From Anisakis pegreffii (Eukaryota; Nematoda; Chromadorea; Rhabditida; Anisakidae): a stretch of DNA of 64,000 nucleotides. The notes beneath the pieces were generated by a model. The model was not told where the DNA came from and did not search any database. It saw only the letters and a program-made list of their open reading frames with translations. Below, piece by piece: positions 39,801 through 52,163 of this stretch. Position numbers and translations under genes: made by a program. Every line of letters starts with the position of its first letter. Positions within the stretch are counted from its first letter, which is position 1. The stretch is from the NCBI GenBank assembly GCA_035041965.1, contig JAPYMA010000143.1:148464-212463 (forward strand), written 5' to 3'.

Positions 39801-42800
39801 TTCGAAAACAAACGAATTTGACATACAACATATGATCCAGAGCACCAGATCAATGAACAGGTTTCAATCGCCTTGACATGCAAACGGAATATGCAACGAG
39901 GCTAACTAATCGATTTGTTCGCACGGAGTCTATTACAATGTGAATGATTGTTTCAGACAACAATCTATTCACCAATCAAAAACAGCAAAAATACAAATAA
40001 AAGAAGACATAAGTCCAATGAATCGTACCACAATTCGAGTCGATCGCAGCCGTTTGCTGTTGCATCAGCTGATTCATCGATGTGGCTCGCTTCACGGCCG
40101 CTTCCGTTCGTGCCTCGTGTTCATCTCTGAGCTCGTCCAATTGAGCGCTGTTCGTCGCACAAATACCATTCAGTGAATCCACCTTAGTATGTATACGCTC
40201 CAAATCAGTCGACATTTCCGTACACTGCTCGATCAACTGAAAAATTATTCATAAATATTCAGTCTTTTGAATCACCAACATTATCATTGAATCAACAAAA
40301 TCACAATATTTATATTCACCTGAACAGCTTGTGATTCCAATGAATCGCCGGCATCTTGTAAAATTGCAACGGCACGCTTCTGATACGCTAACTGGGCTTT
40401 CAGCTCGGACATTTCCTGAATTCAAACCCACTGATGAACAACACGAAAATGAAATTCATCACAATAAGACATTGAACTGTTCAATTGCTTCGAGTAATTT
40501 CAAAACAAACTGACCAATTTCAGGGCTGCAATCTCTTCAGTGCGTTGTTTCAGCTTATCAGTCAGATGCTGACATCGCGCGTACGCTCTTGCGTAGTGCT
40601 CGTCCATCATTTCAATGTCTTGCATCAGCTGCAAATATGACTACTCATTATTACCATTCCATTACCATCATCATTACTCCTGTTAGTCATGGCAAAATAA
40701 TAAATAGATATTTCATTAATCAAAACACAAGTAACTATTTTGATAATGATTAATTAACATTGCTCTAATCATCAGGATTACCGCCACTAGGGTAATATTA
40801 ACAATGATCAGAAGAATACTAAAAATGGTAATAGAAGTTATTGTTAACAGCACGATGACTATTGCTAACACATTCAACATATTGCTGAACATTTCTAAAC
40901 ACTTGCAGAACATTTCTGATAATTATTCGTCAACATTCAACAACTCTGTCGTCAGCCAACGACAAACGTTACTCGCCCTAATAATGAATACTGTTCCGCA
41001 CATCATACAACTCTAAGTCAAAACAAAAATTCACCGTTTGAAGTTGACTCATTGTCGCGCCCACTTTATCAGTCAATTCGTCGATCTGTTCCGTTTGCTC
41101 GGCCAATCTTCTTTGCATTTCACTGAAATTCCATTTCATATAGCATCAACAACCGAAGCAATCGAAATTCATAATGAAAACATCTAAAGAAATGCCAATG
41201 AATAACTCACTCGAAGTTCTCCTGATCAATGTAAACACCGTTCTTGTCTCGAGCTGCTTGCAAGTCTCTTTTGAGTTTTTCCAGTTCATCGTTGTATTGC
41301 TGTAAAATTATTCATTAATGCTAATGAAACGAACACTGCAAATATGCAATCACAAACTAAAACTGTGCGATGGTTAATAAAACATAAATGAACAATTGAA
41401 AACAAATAAAGGAATACCCTAAGGATGGCACGACGAGACAACTTCTGATTGATTTCTGGATGATTCTTGATGTTCTTCGCACTCGATGCATATTCCAATG
41501 TATTCGTTGATTCCTAAAAGGAACAAAATCAGCGAAAGAAACAAACTAAACTAGTTCCTTGACAGATCGTTGCAGAGAAAATCTTTCACGCACTTCTCAA
41601 CAAGACGTGAATATTCGAATGAAACAATCTTGCCGAAAAACTCATTTTTATCAAGTTTATTTAACTGCGTAATGCTTGTCAAGCTTCTTGTGTTTTCAAT
41701 TATAACTGTACGATGACCAACGATATAATCACGTTTGAATTTGCTAATTATCAAAATTTCACCTCAATATTACTCGATGCTGGAGACAGAGTTGCTATAA
41801 CAGTGGTGATTGTTTTGCCACCCAACGAATCTTGCAGAATACGCGTCAATTTGCTCTCTCTGAAAGGTTTTCATCCCACAAATATGATGAAATTACTACG
41901 CAAAACAAGTGAATATGCCGGACTATTGGTCCAGCTTCAACGAATATCGTAATTTCATACATGGTTCATCCATAAAAATACTTATCCTTTACCTGCCATC
42001 ATTTTAATCATTTTCATAATCCGAAATAATCAAAGAACCGACTCAAACTATCCAAAATTGTGAATATACATCGCAGTATTACCTGTACGGTATGTGCCCA
42101 GCACCACTTGTTAACGCCGTAATCACTCGACCGAGAGTCAACAGGGACTGGTTGATGTTACCTGAAATGATTCAATGATAAAATAATTCTAATACCATCT
42201 TATTTTACCTTACAACACAGAAATAATACAATAAGATCAATGAATTGAAACTGCGAAAAGCACAGCTTCATCGGCTCAACGATTCGTTCCCTTATTCACA
42301 CCAAACGGAATTGCTATGCCGACTTGACGGTGATTCTGATTACCAATCCGTCTTTGAAACATCAAATTAATTTTCAATTAATCTAGTTTCGGGAACAATG
42401 CAGCAAGGAAATTCAACCATTCCTAATAGCCGATTATCGTCTGTTGTCTTTCATACAACCCCACCCAAATTGTGCTAATGGTTCGAAAGCAAATGATAGT
42501 TTTTATTACCAACAACAATGCAATCCTTCTCGGAATCATATTGATGTTTGCTGGAATGTGAATAAACACACAACTGACCTGCTTCTCTAGCACGCATCTC
42601 TATCGCTCCTGATCGTCCGATATTTTCTGAGCCGGCAAGATCCACCAAGTACAATTTCCCTTGTTTCATCAGCTCTTCGCCATTCATCGAGTTTTCACGG
42701 ATCACTACAGTCACTGTGAAAACCGAATGTGATCGACTGAAATCAATCCATTCATTCACGATGAACATTTCCTGATTTATTTCACTCATCTGCTCAGTTC

Positions 42801-44829
42801 ACGAACATATTCATTTAAGTTCAGAAAATAAAATCTTTTACATACGGAACATTGTCGGAATGAAGGCAGACAAGTTGATAAATACATTTCAAACGAATGA
42901 ATTACAACTCAACCTCGATGTTAAATTCAAATAAGTTGATGCAGTTTTCCGCTTTTCAGCACCCCGACGTAACAACTCATATACTTCGTCACGTTCACGA
43001 ACCGCCACTTCCTCCAGTCCACTGATGATCACCGAACCCTGAAATCAACCACATACTCATACAACCTCATAAAAACAACTTTCACGTTATAGAGGAAATC
43101 GTTTTTGAACCACCGAGATTTCTGATCCAAGAATTTACCTAAATATTCATTGGGAAGAGAGGCACTTTTCATCACCTTGACTGGCTCAAAACCTCAGTTA
43201 TCTTGGTTAAAGTGGATAAAATTATCAACGATGCATCGAGGTTGAGTAGTGATTCATTTGTTATAGAATACTTATTTTACTGTCGTTTCTGATAAAATTT
43301 ATATCAGTGAAGTGAAACGAACGAACTGAAATTTATGTTCAATAAAAGAAAAACTAATCAACCCACCTTACGAACTGCATCCTCATAGATTCTCAGTCTT
43401 TGCTGAGGCTGTTCGGATCGATTTAACAGATCGTTCAGTTCCTCATTGTATAACTCGACGTACGACACTCGTACTGAATACTCTTCCACGTTCTGGAAAT
43501 TCGAACAGATTCTTCTTTTCGTTAAACACGTTAACTGTAAAATTAGCAAATAATCGAACAGTTCAATACCTGATTGTCCAATTCATTGAAAATTTGCATG
43601 AGCGCACGAGGGATGATACCCATTCGCGGATCGTCTTGCCAAGTGTACTGTCCGTTTGGATCGTGTTCACCTTCCATCGTATACGTCTTACCTGTACCCG
43701 TTTGACCATATCTGAAATGAAATCACCTCACATTCCATACGCTTCTAGCACAATGAATCTGCAACATACATGTGGCACCATACATTTTTTGTCATCTCAC
43801 GAGTCATATTTGTCTTTTTACCCATCATTATTTGGCCCACTTAAGATTGCTCACTCAACCAAAATTCATGATTCCCTGTTCGCAGTTTCATCTAATCGGT
43901 AATATTGCACTTTTCTACTTAAACCGTTGATCTAATGTGTTCAGAACATAAAAATCTGATACGAAGAGGGCAAAATCACAGCAAAAATTGTTTCAGTGTT
44001 AAAACATGAATAAAATTCATCAGAATGATGAAGACAGTATAGGAAGTTAGGAAATCTAGAAACAAAACTTACGCAAAGATAGTGCAGTTGTATCCTTGAA
44101 TGACTTCTTTGACCAGTGGATCAACAACATCCATGTATATTGTTGACTGTGATGAATCAGCACTATACACCTAAACCGTTTCATTTTTTGATTCTTCAAA
44201 ATTGTTCTTCATTACGATCGCTAAGAATTTGTCATTAAAACTGAACAATCAATATAACTTTCAACTAACCAACAATCAGTCCAACACTGAACAATATCAG
44301 AATCAATTAAAAAATTTCATACTCTATCAAACGGTCCAAACTCCTTCCATGCGTTACGATCTTTCACTGACACTGTTTGCGCCAGTCCATTAGTGCGAAT
44401 GGCCAAATGTGAACGTTCGCCTTTCTCCTTTTCATTTAATGGCCTATAATTCATCAAAAATCCTCATATTAATAATATAACAGCATGAATTGATAGATCT
44501 TATTAGTTCTGCTTCGCACACCCCAACTGATATGTGATCATTACAATCTCCCTTTAGTTTTTCCAGCTGCTAATTGTAAGTAGCTATGGTTGCTTTTCAC
44601 CGAAAAAACTGAAGTCGCTTGTTACAGCAACTCTGCGTTCAAATGCTCTATAGCTTCGATCAAACAAAGCGATTCACAACATTTGATGTGGAATCACAGT
44701 AATAATTCTCCAAGCATCATTCATTTTGAATACGAACTAAAACTAGGTCCAGAGCACTCACCTCACACGAACCACTACTTGGACGTTCTTCTTCTTCGAC
44801 GCCGTTGAGCTTTTATCATTTATCCCCAT
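36898..44829 (-). CDS. bmk-1: kinesin-5 (BimC/Eg5) mitotic motor, 23 exons
   Basis: Read on the minus strand, exon starts and ends are 44829-44762, 44443-44323, 44170-44073, 43711-43570, 43492-43367, 43038-42914, 42736-42579, 42161-42083, 41859-41763, 41513-41418, 41299-41211, 41122-41035, 40628-40515, 40415-40320, 40236-40029, 39670-39498, 39258-39133, 38653-38366, 38181-38083, 37826-37716, 37449-37341, 37060-36939, 36903-36898. All phases agree; 912 residues, close to C. elegans BMK-1. The motor has P-loop GQTGTGKT (98-105), switch I SSRSH, switch II DLAGSE (about 259-264) and [13 protein letters not shown]. The kinesin-5 signature includes [18 protein letters not shown]. From about 370 to 860 the protein is coiled coil. 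The tail has [12 protein letters not shown], a BimC-box-like sequence with a CDK-type TP site. It should form bipolar tetramers that slide antiparallel spindle microtubules. The last intron is only 35 bases, so the final residues are uncertain. Confidence 0.92.
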
Positions 44830-46332
44830 CTCGTTTCGAAGTTTCGCTAGATGCAGAAAATAATTAATGACTTACGAAAGAGATATTATTATCATGTGAT
44901 CGTCAATACTGATCAAAATTTTCGGAACTGCAACCTTATCAAACATTTAAATTATCATCAAGCATTTGACCTAAAGGCTCAAACACAGTTTAGAGTGTCC
45001 ATTCTAAATGGCTTTTCACCTCAAACTGCTGCAATGCACGTTTTGCACTTACAAGAACAATGAAAAAATCAACTATAAAGCAAAAAAAAGAATTTATTTA
45101 TTGAAACATGGACAACAATATCGCTCAGATATTGTTCCTTTGGTCAAAAATGATGAATCTTCCAATCTATATAATCGCCTCCAAACTTGTGCCAACTACG
45201 AATATACGGAATTTTTTTACGAAAACTGTGCACATTCGGAAATCACATAAAGTGATAGCGCAGAATCATGTTAAAACTATCACTCGATTCTAGTTATAAC
45301 GTAAAATTTCACAAGAAACAATTCAAAATTGGAAAGTTGCGCGCTTAAAAATTGTGTCAGGTCATTACGCGCCAACAACTGCAACTGATTGGACACTTCA
45401 CTGCGGCAGTTCATTATGCGATTAATGATGGTCACAGTTTCTGTTTCGTAATTTCTGCGAATTGTCAATGATCATCCGGCTTATATCGTCCGAGCATCCC
45501 AAACAAGCGAACTGTCATGATCGTAATCCCGTGAACTATTGCTTTGAACGATACTGGGCTCGGAATGTTTATCGCAAACAAAATCTCACTCAAGGAGCAA
45601 CCAGAATTAATCGAGAATCAGCGGACCACAGAAGTTCCTCAAAGAATATTTCGGAATCAGTTCAACGATACCCACCCTTAGGAATAAACAACCGCATTCT
45701 GTAATGCACCGAAAATAAAATAAATGCGAGAAAGAATGGCGAGCCTGCTTGCGTGCGACCCCCTCCCCCCACCCAATGTAAAAAGTGCCGAAAAAATGAT
45801 CTCTTTGCCAGTTTTGTTAACCGCTATTAGGAAGATGAGCAAATGATCGATGCCTCAGAATTTGCAGCTGTTGCCACATATCAAATGAGGGTACCAGAAC
45901 TGAATAATGATCAAATATTGACGGGTTATCGAAAATCTTGCATAATTTTTGCGATTCCACACCGTTGATCAGTGTTTGAATCCAGTTTTCAAAATATTTA
46001 CAAGCGAACTTTACATTAATAAGGCGCGATTATACTGTAAATTCAAACTGTTATGCTCAAAATTGTAAGTGGTCATGCAAATGTGATCATGAGAATTTTG
46101 CTTCATCGCTAAATTGACTCTCGTTTCCTGAAGGAAATGTGTCATGGCCATAGATAGGCTAGGCCGATTCTTGCCTGCTACATAGAACATCAATCAACAT
46201 TCAAATCAATTGTCTAAGCCAGCTACGTTCATGAATCTTTAGCCACTACGAATTCATTTCATTCGAATATGATACAAAGTTTTTTCCTCAATACCTAGTT
46301 TTTGTTTCAGATTCCAGAAGCACTCATTCACG
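44830..46332. other. shared upstream region of two divergent genes
   Basis: About 1.5 kb separates the kinesin-5 start (minus) from the start of the unknown basic-tail gene (plus). It contains short open frames, a C-run at about 45.76 kb and no gene I can support. It presumably carries the promoters of both. Confidence 0.5.
46296..46310 (+). promoter_or_regulatory. probable trans-splice acceptor
   Basis: TAGTTTTTGTTTCAG ends 22 bases before the ATG of the next gene and has no visible partner donor upstream, which is the usual look of a nematode spliced-leader acceptor. Confidence 0.5.
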
Positions 46333-49300
46333 ATGGATGAACCGGAGAAATTCGATCTGAAGTCATTGAAAGTATCCTTCACTAAAGTATCACCGTCATT
46401 GGGTACGTTGTCATTTTCTTTGGTTAACTCTCAGTGGGATTGTGCCGACAGCAAACTCATACTCAAAATGTTCTATGAGGCTCGACGTTGTGATCAGATA
46501 TGCTATGTGATCAACAAGTACCTTGAATTGAATTGTTCATTTTTCTGCGTCAAATAGAAAATACCTGCAATACATTTCAGAGAATATGTCTGATTTTCTG
46601 TCGATTATCGGTGCAAATGCTAATCTACAGCCAATTGACAAGGATACCACTATTGAAGGAACAAAGTATGAATTCAGTTTGTTCCATTAAATTTTATCGA
46701 AAATTGCTTATTTTATTACTTTCCATATGAGGAGAAACCGTTTCAGTCAGGCAAAAAATTTGATTGAATTGTGGCTCATGGTCAAGGGTAATCGTCATCA
46801 CTTTAAGAGATTTATATGGATACGTAGGATATGGATCGATGCAGCGCTTGCTGAGGAATGCGCAAGCAGTTGAGGACACCAAACTCATCAAACTTGTAAA
46901 ACATTCCTCTTTCATTCTGAAAATAAAGTTGAACTAAAATGGAAAATGTATTGATAAAAATTGTAAAGTAACAGTTACATTAATTTTATCAAGACAAATC
47001 ATTTTATTTTGGTTGAATGTTTACAATTTTAAGATTGAAATTTTTTTATAGTTACAATTCCACTTTAATTATTCATTTGAGCAGAATGTTCTCAACGTTT
47101 ATCTAGTTGAATTGAGTACTGTTAACAATAATGTACTGTTAACAGGATACAATAAGTAACGCCCAGTTGGCAGTGTCTCTTTTGAATATCATTTATCCGG
47201 AAGCGTTTCGCGATGACTCCGTTGAGTATTTTAATCTCAACAATGATTTGTGTGATAATAAACGACTCTTGATGGAGGCTGCTTTCGTACAAAACTTCAT
47301 CTCAGTGTAATTTTTGAGCTTTTCAATCTCAATTTTAAATCTAAATTATTCCATCTCAATGTAACCTTTGAGTTTTTTCAATCTGAAATGTTCGTAGTTT
47401 AAGTCAAACAACTGATTATCACAATCAGGCACTGTTCATTGAAATTATTCATAATGAGCTATAGATAAAGTTGGCTTAAAATTTGAATTATGCTCGCTAG
47501 ATTCGCTTCCAGTCAGCACTAAAGGCCGGTTTATCAGCCAGCTCAAATTTACCGAATCATTTTATAAATCAAGAACAAATTTTTATTCTGCATTTGGAAC
47601 AGATTTGAGCATACGTTTCACTTATTTAAAGTAAAACTGTGTAAAAACATCACTAACATATGATACTTAATGATCTCATAGGGAGAAAATATTCTTGCTA
47701 TGTTTCACATCTTTGGATGCCTCCATCACACTGACTAATTTTGATAAGTTTGTTATAGTCCTGATTTATGAATTTAATTGATTATTATGGCTATTGTTTC
47801 TCGAGAGCTTTTCTTTTCAGAAAGGAAGGCGTGGTGCCGTCTGTTGAAATGGATGATAGCATTCTGCATATGTTCGCTTTGGTACCTTTCAAAGACGATA
47901 AGATGATACTATTACAGGACGGTTCATGCTATGATGTGACGTATTATTTCAGAAGACACGTTTGTAAGTTGTCTCATCCCTGTGATGATTTCATGCTTTC
48001 GTTATTTGCCTACTGAATCAAACGTAATTTCGTTGCTTATTTGTTGTCATTATTCTGGTTTAACTTGGTGCTTATAACAATCTCATAGTATGATGTCATT
48101 TGCGAATGATTTGAACAGTACATTAGCTACTCATTCCAGTTATTCTCTGGCATTATGAAAATATTTCTGACGTCAGGAAGTATTTTGAATTGATTTTAGA
48201 AAACCACACCCTTCGTGTATTTGTTAGAAATATGCTGTTAAAATTAGAATTAGCAAAATGGCCTGTCTTGAGCGCGAGCGATTTGAATTGACTAACTTTA
48301 AGGGTCCTATGAAGATGGATCATCCATTCGACTCGCTAAATTCGCACATTTACTCGAGAATGTTGCCTTCAAAATGACGTAAGTAAATTAATTGATCGCT
48401 CGTGTTAACATTTTTCCATGCGATTGACTTATATATTCCTTTGTTTCAGTCTTGATATCTCAGAGATTGAATGGTAATTGTTTAGTTTAAGCTTTGGTGT
48501 TCATATTAAGCCTGATCAACCGGAACTACTGATACCTCTAAAAGTTTGATGTCCCTTACTCATTCTCCATCTCCCCTCTGAATAAAATCCGTTCGGTAAT
48601 CCACTGGCTGTGTTGCTGCATTGAGATCGTCAGTTAGAAAAGCGTTATTGTAATGTTGCAGAGATGGATGCCTATTTGCTGTCGTTGCTGATCAAAAACT
48701 TCGACTCGCCAGACAACTCGGCGAACTTCAGGATCAGTACACAAAGGTTCTTTTCTTTCACAGCATTTTGCTGAATTGAAAGTGATCCTTTAATTGTTTT
48801 AAGAGACTGATTTTTCCGCTGAAATGTGACGTTTATACCGCGAAATTGATTTATATTTTTTGAATTCAGTTGACGATATCACTGCAGGGTTTGAGTAAAT
48901 GCTTAGTTTTGAATTATAATTTCGTATTGATTTAATTTCAATGAGTAATGAGAATAGGAGCAATTATAGAAGTGTGAACAAAATATATATCAGGTTGATG
49001 CGTACATTGTGCTTGACTGTTTTCTCTAAGTGCTAAATTTTCTTTCAGGAATATGGCAAATACGAAAACGACAAATCTATGTCAGTTGATGATTGGGTGA
49101 GTTGACTTCGAAAAACGGATAAAATTTATTTCATTCTTTAGCATTCTTTTGTTGAGTTGATGATTGGATTGCATAGTTCAACTGAATTGGAATATTCGTG
49201 TGAAAGAGTGCAGGAAATTGTAATGGCCAGTTGAAGATTCCCTTTATTTCAGTGTTCCACATGGATTTATGTGTTTTACAGTTGTTTAAGTCATTGTTTT

Positions 49301-50700
49301 GAAGGCAAATATGAGCTCTTTGATGGCGGATATTAACGAAGCAGAAGCATTCGAGCTGAGTGTCGAAGGGGATAATTCACCAAAGGTATCGAAGAAGTTT
49401 GAAAATGATTTCGTATAAGTACTCTGATATTGGAAGGATATTTGGAACGTTTCAGAATTCAGAGAATTGTTTCGAGAGATTTTTTGTACGACTCAGTCGA
49501 AAAAATAGTTGCATTCATTGATCTGCATTGTCACCGAGAAATTTAACTCACAATTTCAGTCAATTTTATTTCTCCGAAAAAATTTTAGAAGGCATCATCG
49601 CTATCAGCAAATATAAGCTCAGTCTCGATTGATGAACGTCATGAATTGTTCAAGAAAATCGAACAAGTCGAACGAAACCTATGGCTTGAACAAGAAAGGT
49701 GTTCTTTTTAGAATATTTAAAGCGAAGCTCATAGCGCCGACAGCAAAACGTTTTCATTCAAGAAAAATTGTACTGATGCATGTCTGTTATGAAGTACTAT
49801 GCCATTCCCGAGGACAGAATTGAAATCAAATGTTGCACAGTTGATATGAGCACCTGAAATGAGCTACGAAAATTTCAGATTCGAGTATGCGTTAATTCCG
49901 GGAAGTGATGTGAAAGAGGCACGAAAGAAATTCTATGAATCTGTCGATTCTGAGTCCATTGCAAGTTTTCAGTTTCATTCCTAAACATCTATCGTCTTTT
50001 GCATCGCCTTTTACAAATTTGCTATCATTTGATTGATGATATCTGCCATCATTTCAGTTTCACTCTCGTTTCTTCATTTACTTCATAATCTTCCTAATCT
50101 GATGACGAACTTTTCCGGTTCATTTTGAATCTCATTTTCGTGAATCAAGTATTTTAAGCGACGTTCACTCTGGTTCAAGCGTCCACATTAGATTATAATA
50201 ACGTGTTGTGGATCAGTTTGATGATAATTTTCGGATATTTGTATTTAAGTGATTACACTACTTTCACTCATTAACTCTCAGAGTTTATTTCGAGTTCGTA
50301 GCTGATCGTGTTCGAACGTGAACTGATGTTATTGTTGAGAATATTGCAGGTGCCGGAAGGCAAGAAAACGCCGAAGAAAAAACTTCCAAAGAGTGCTTCG
50401 CGAATGCCACGGAGTACAAAGAAACAGTTCGCGAAAACGCCACTGCAAGAACGAACAAATGAAAACATCGAACGGTTTCTTGTTAAAAGCAACGCTTCAT
50501 CATCGACGAAGCAAGCATCAGAACGCAAGACAGCAAAACGACGTAGTGATCCATGTCGTGCATCATCACCAAATCCAAAACTCACTACGTCACTGCAAAC
50601 AGAAAATCGGTCCTCCAACCGATTGACTCCCCTTCCAAACCCATATTGTCTTGTTAATTCTTCGTTGATAAGCCACGCCTCGTATTCGATGGACGAGTAG
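46333..50700 (+). CDS. unknown multi-exon protein with basic C-terminal tail, 13 exons
   Basis: Exons: 46333-46517, 46558-46665, 46808-46895, 47146-47306, 47682-47747, 47821-47963, 48303-48378, 48662-48746, 49049-49096, 49305-49385, 49589-49698, 49879-49960, 50350-50700; all phases agree, 527 residues. I do not recognise the family. Residues 1 to about 300 look like a folded domain (for example YGYVGYGSMQRLL and AVSLLNIIYPEAFRDD). A charged segment follows (HELFKKIEQVERNLWLEQER, likely helical), and the last 115 residues are Lys/Arg/Ser-rich and disordered with TP and SP sites (KKTPKKKLPK, FAKTPLQERTNE), suggesting a nuclear or chromosome/microtubule-bound protein under CDK control. That role, and a link with the divergent kinesin-5, are inference. 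Three introns end in AAG and the intron after exon 12 has a GC donor (ATT|GCAAGT). The second intron is 40 bases. Confidence 0.6.
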
Positions 50701-51373
50701 TATAAAATCGACGAGCTGACAGACGTTTTGCACCAAGAATTATATGTTCGTTAGAGGGGAGAGTGCTTGGTTCGGCTGAGTACATCCATTTGATGTGTTC
50801 GGTGTTTTAATGAGTTAGAAATATAGTACGTGTTGCATTTTATTTCTGTGTGTTCGGCTTGTGTTATGTGTATAACAGATTACGGCTTCATCCCTCAAAA
50901 GTTTTCTTTTTAGTCTTTAGTTGGTCTTCGGTGTCAATTTTGCTTTTTCCGAACGAAGCATAAGCTTGAGTTATAGCCTGAATATGCTGAAAATTGCTAG
51001 ATCTCTGTGGATCTCATAAATCGAGTGTGTGTGTGTTTGTGGATGTTTCAAGTGTAAGATAAATGAAGGGTATAGATATTTTCATATGTGACTGCATTTA
51101 TCTTGATACGGGATGCATAATAAGCGATTCTCCGAACTAACCGCCCACCGCCGCATCGTTGCATTAAGCTTTTGTGCGCCGTAAAAATTGTCTATTCTCA
51201 CGTCATGTGATGATGCTAATCATTGACAAAAATTATTCGTACGCAGTGTGGTCGTCGAATTCGGTCATCGCGGTTGAATCGTTCGTTATCTCTTTAAAGT
51301 GATCTTCCCTCCAGCCGAATAATCCGATCGTTGCAGAAAAGTGTTCAGAAGCACCAACATCATAGTGCAAGCA
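50701..51373. other. intergenic with short GT run
   Basis: Non-coding by eye; a short GTGTGTGTGT tract lies near 51.03 kb. It ends at a TTGCAG acceptor-like site (51331-51336). Confidence 0.5.
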
Positions 51374-51494
51374 ATGTTCATGGTGTCAACACCAGCAAAT
51401 GCAGTTCCTTTGTATCAGAACTGTACGGACAATGAGCCGAGTTCCTCTTCCTCTCAGTGTGATATTGAAATGATGTTCGACGATCTAAGCATTG
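51374..51494 (+). CDS. possible first exon of a gene, remainder not found
   Basis: A TTGCAG acceptor (51331-51336) is followed by an open frame whose ATG at 51374 starts MFMVSTPANAVPLYQNC, then a serine run, SQCDIEMMFDDLSIG, and a GTGTTC donor in phase 1. No exon continuing it was found before the duplicated peptide-gene block at 51.65 kb. It may be the start of a gene cut off by the rearrangement there, or its partner exons may lie beyond. Product unknown. Confidence 0.3.
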
Positions 51495-51649
51495 GTGTTC
51501 GTTTTTCTCATCTTCATTTATAGTTCATATCAATTACTGCTTGCAAAATCGCGACCATTTTCTTAATCTCCGCATCCTTCCGGCTTAAGAAGTGCGACAC
51601 ATTCAACACATTTTTCGATCCAGTGTGTTCATAAATGATCAGAGAACAT

Positions 51650-51766
51650 TTATTGAATAGACATGAAACATGAATTCAGATTGGACGTCGTTCCTTGTGG
51701 ATTCTCAAACGAAGCTGATAGATGAGTTAATAGAACGATAAGAAATAAGATGAATCGAGCGTCCAT
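51650..51766 (-). pseudogene. truncated copy of the KRSKR/YGYGG peptide gene (signal exon only)
   Basis: The leader MDARFILFLIVLLTHLSASF is nearly identical to that of the array copy at 60.4-60.5 kb. After SNLN the frame leaves the family sequence, reads five more residues and stops at a TAA that overlaps an AATAAA. The second exon with the dibasic site and YGYGG core is absent. The product, if made, would be a 38-residue leader fragment, so this is most likely a dead duplicate. Confidence 0.75.
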
Positions 51767-52137
51767 CACTCGCTTCAAAGAAACACCTCTCACCTAAACA
51801 GTTCATTGCAATATACAATTATGATCCGAACCTACAAAAACCTCATAATTTTAAACACGTAATGAGATAAATTTCAATGAACGGATAAGACGAGCACAAA
51901 TTATCAGAGTTTGACAGATGAAGGGAACGTGATGTGTGCGCTGAATGAACACAATGAAATTTTGCTGAGTGTTCACACCAACAATTCTGAATTTATGCAT
52001 TTATTACGTAGAAGGTTTGCTGTTCACAACAGTATCACATGAAAAACCGTTTGCCAATTCAACTGCACTTATGGAAATTCAAGTTTTGATAAGTATGCAC
52101 TAGAAACAATTGTGTAATCACCCACTTCATTGAAAGC
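51690..52137. repeat. near-identical duplicate of 60441-60890
   Basis: About 440 bases upstream of the peptide leader exon match 60441-60890 with only scattered single-base differences (for example the shared stretches around ACATGAAAAACC and GTAAGTATGCACTAG-like context at 52.03-52.10 kb). Immediately after the match, 52138-52167 resembles a different part of the array unit (60396-60425, the end of exon 1), so the junction is that of a rearranged tandem unit abutting the helicase frame. Confidence 0.85.
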
Positions 52138-52163
52138 TGTTCCTAACCCCATCATATTCAGAG

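Noticed and set aside
48450..48473. 24-base exon in the basic-tail gene
   Set aside because: It has splice-like ends, but including it creates a TGA at the next junction; skipping it keeps the frame.
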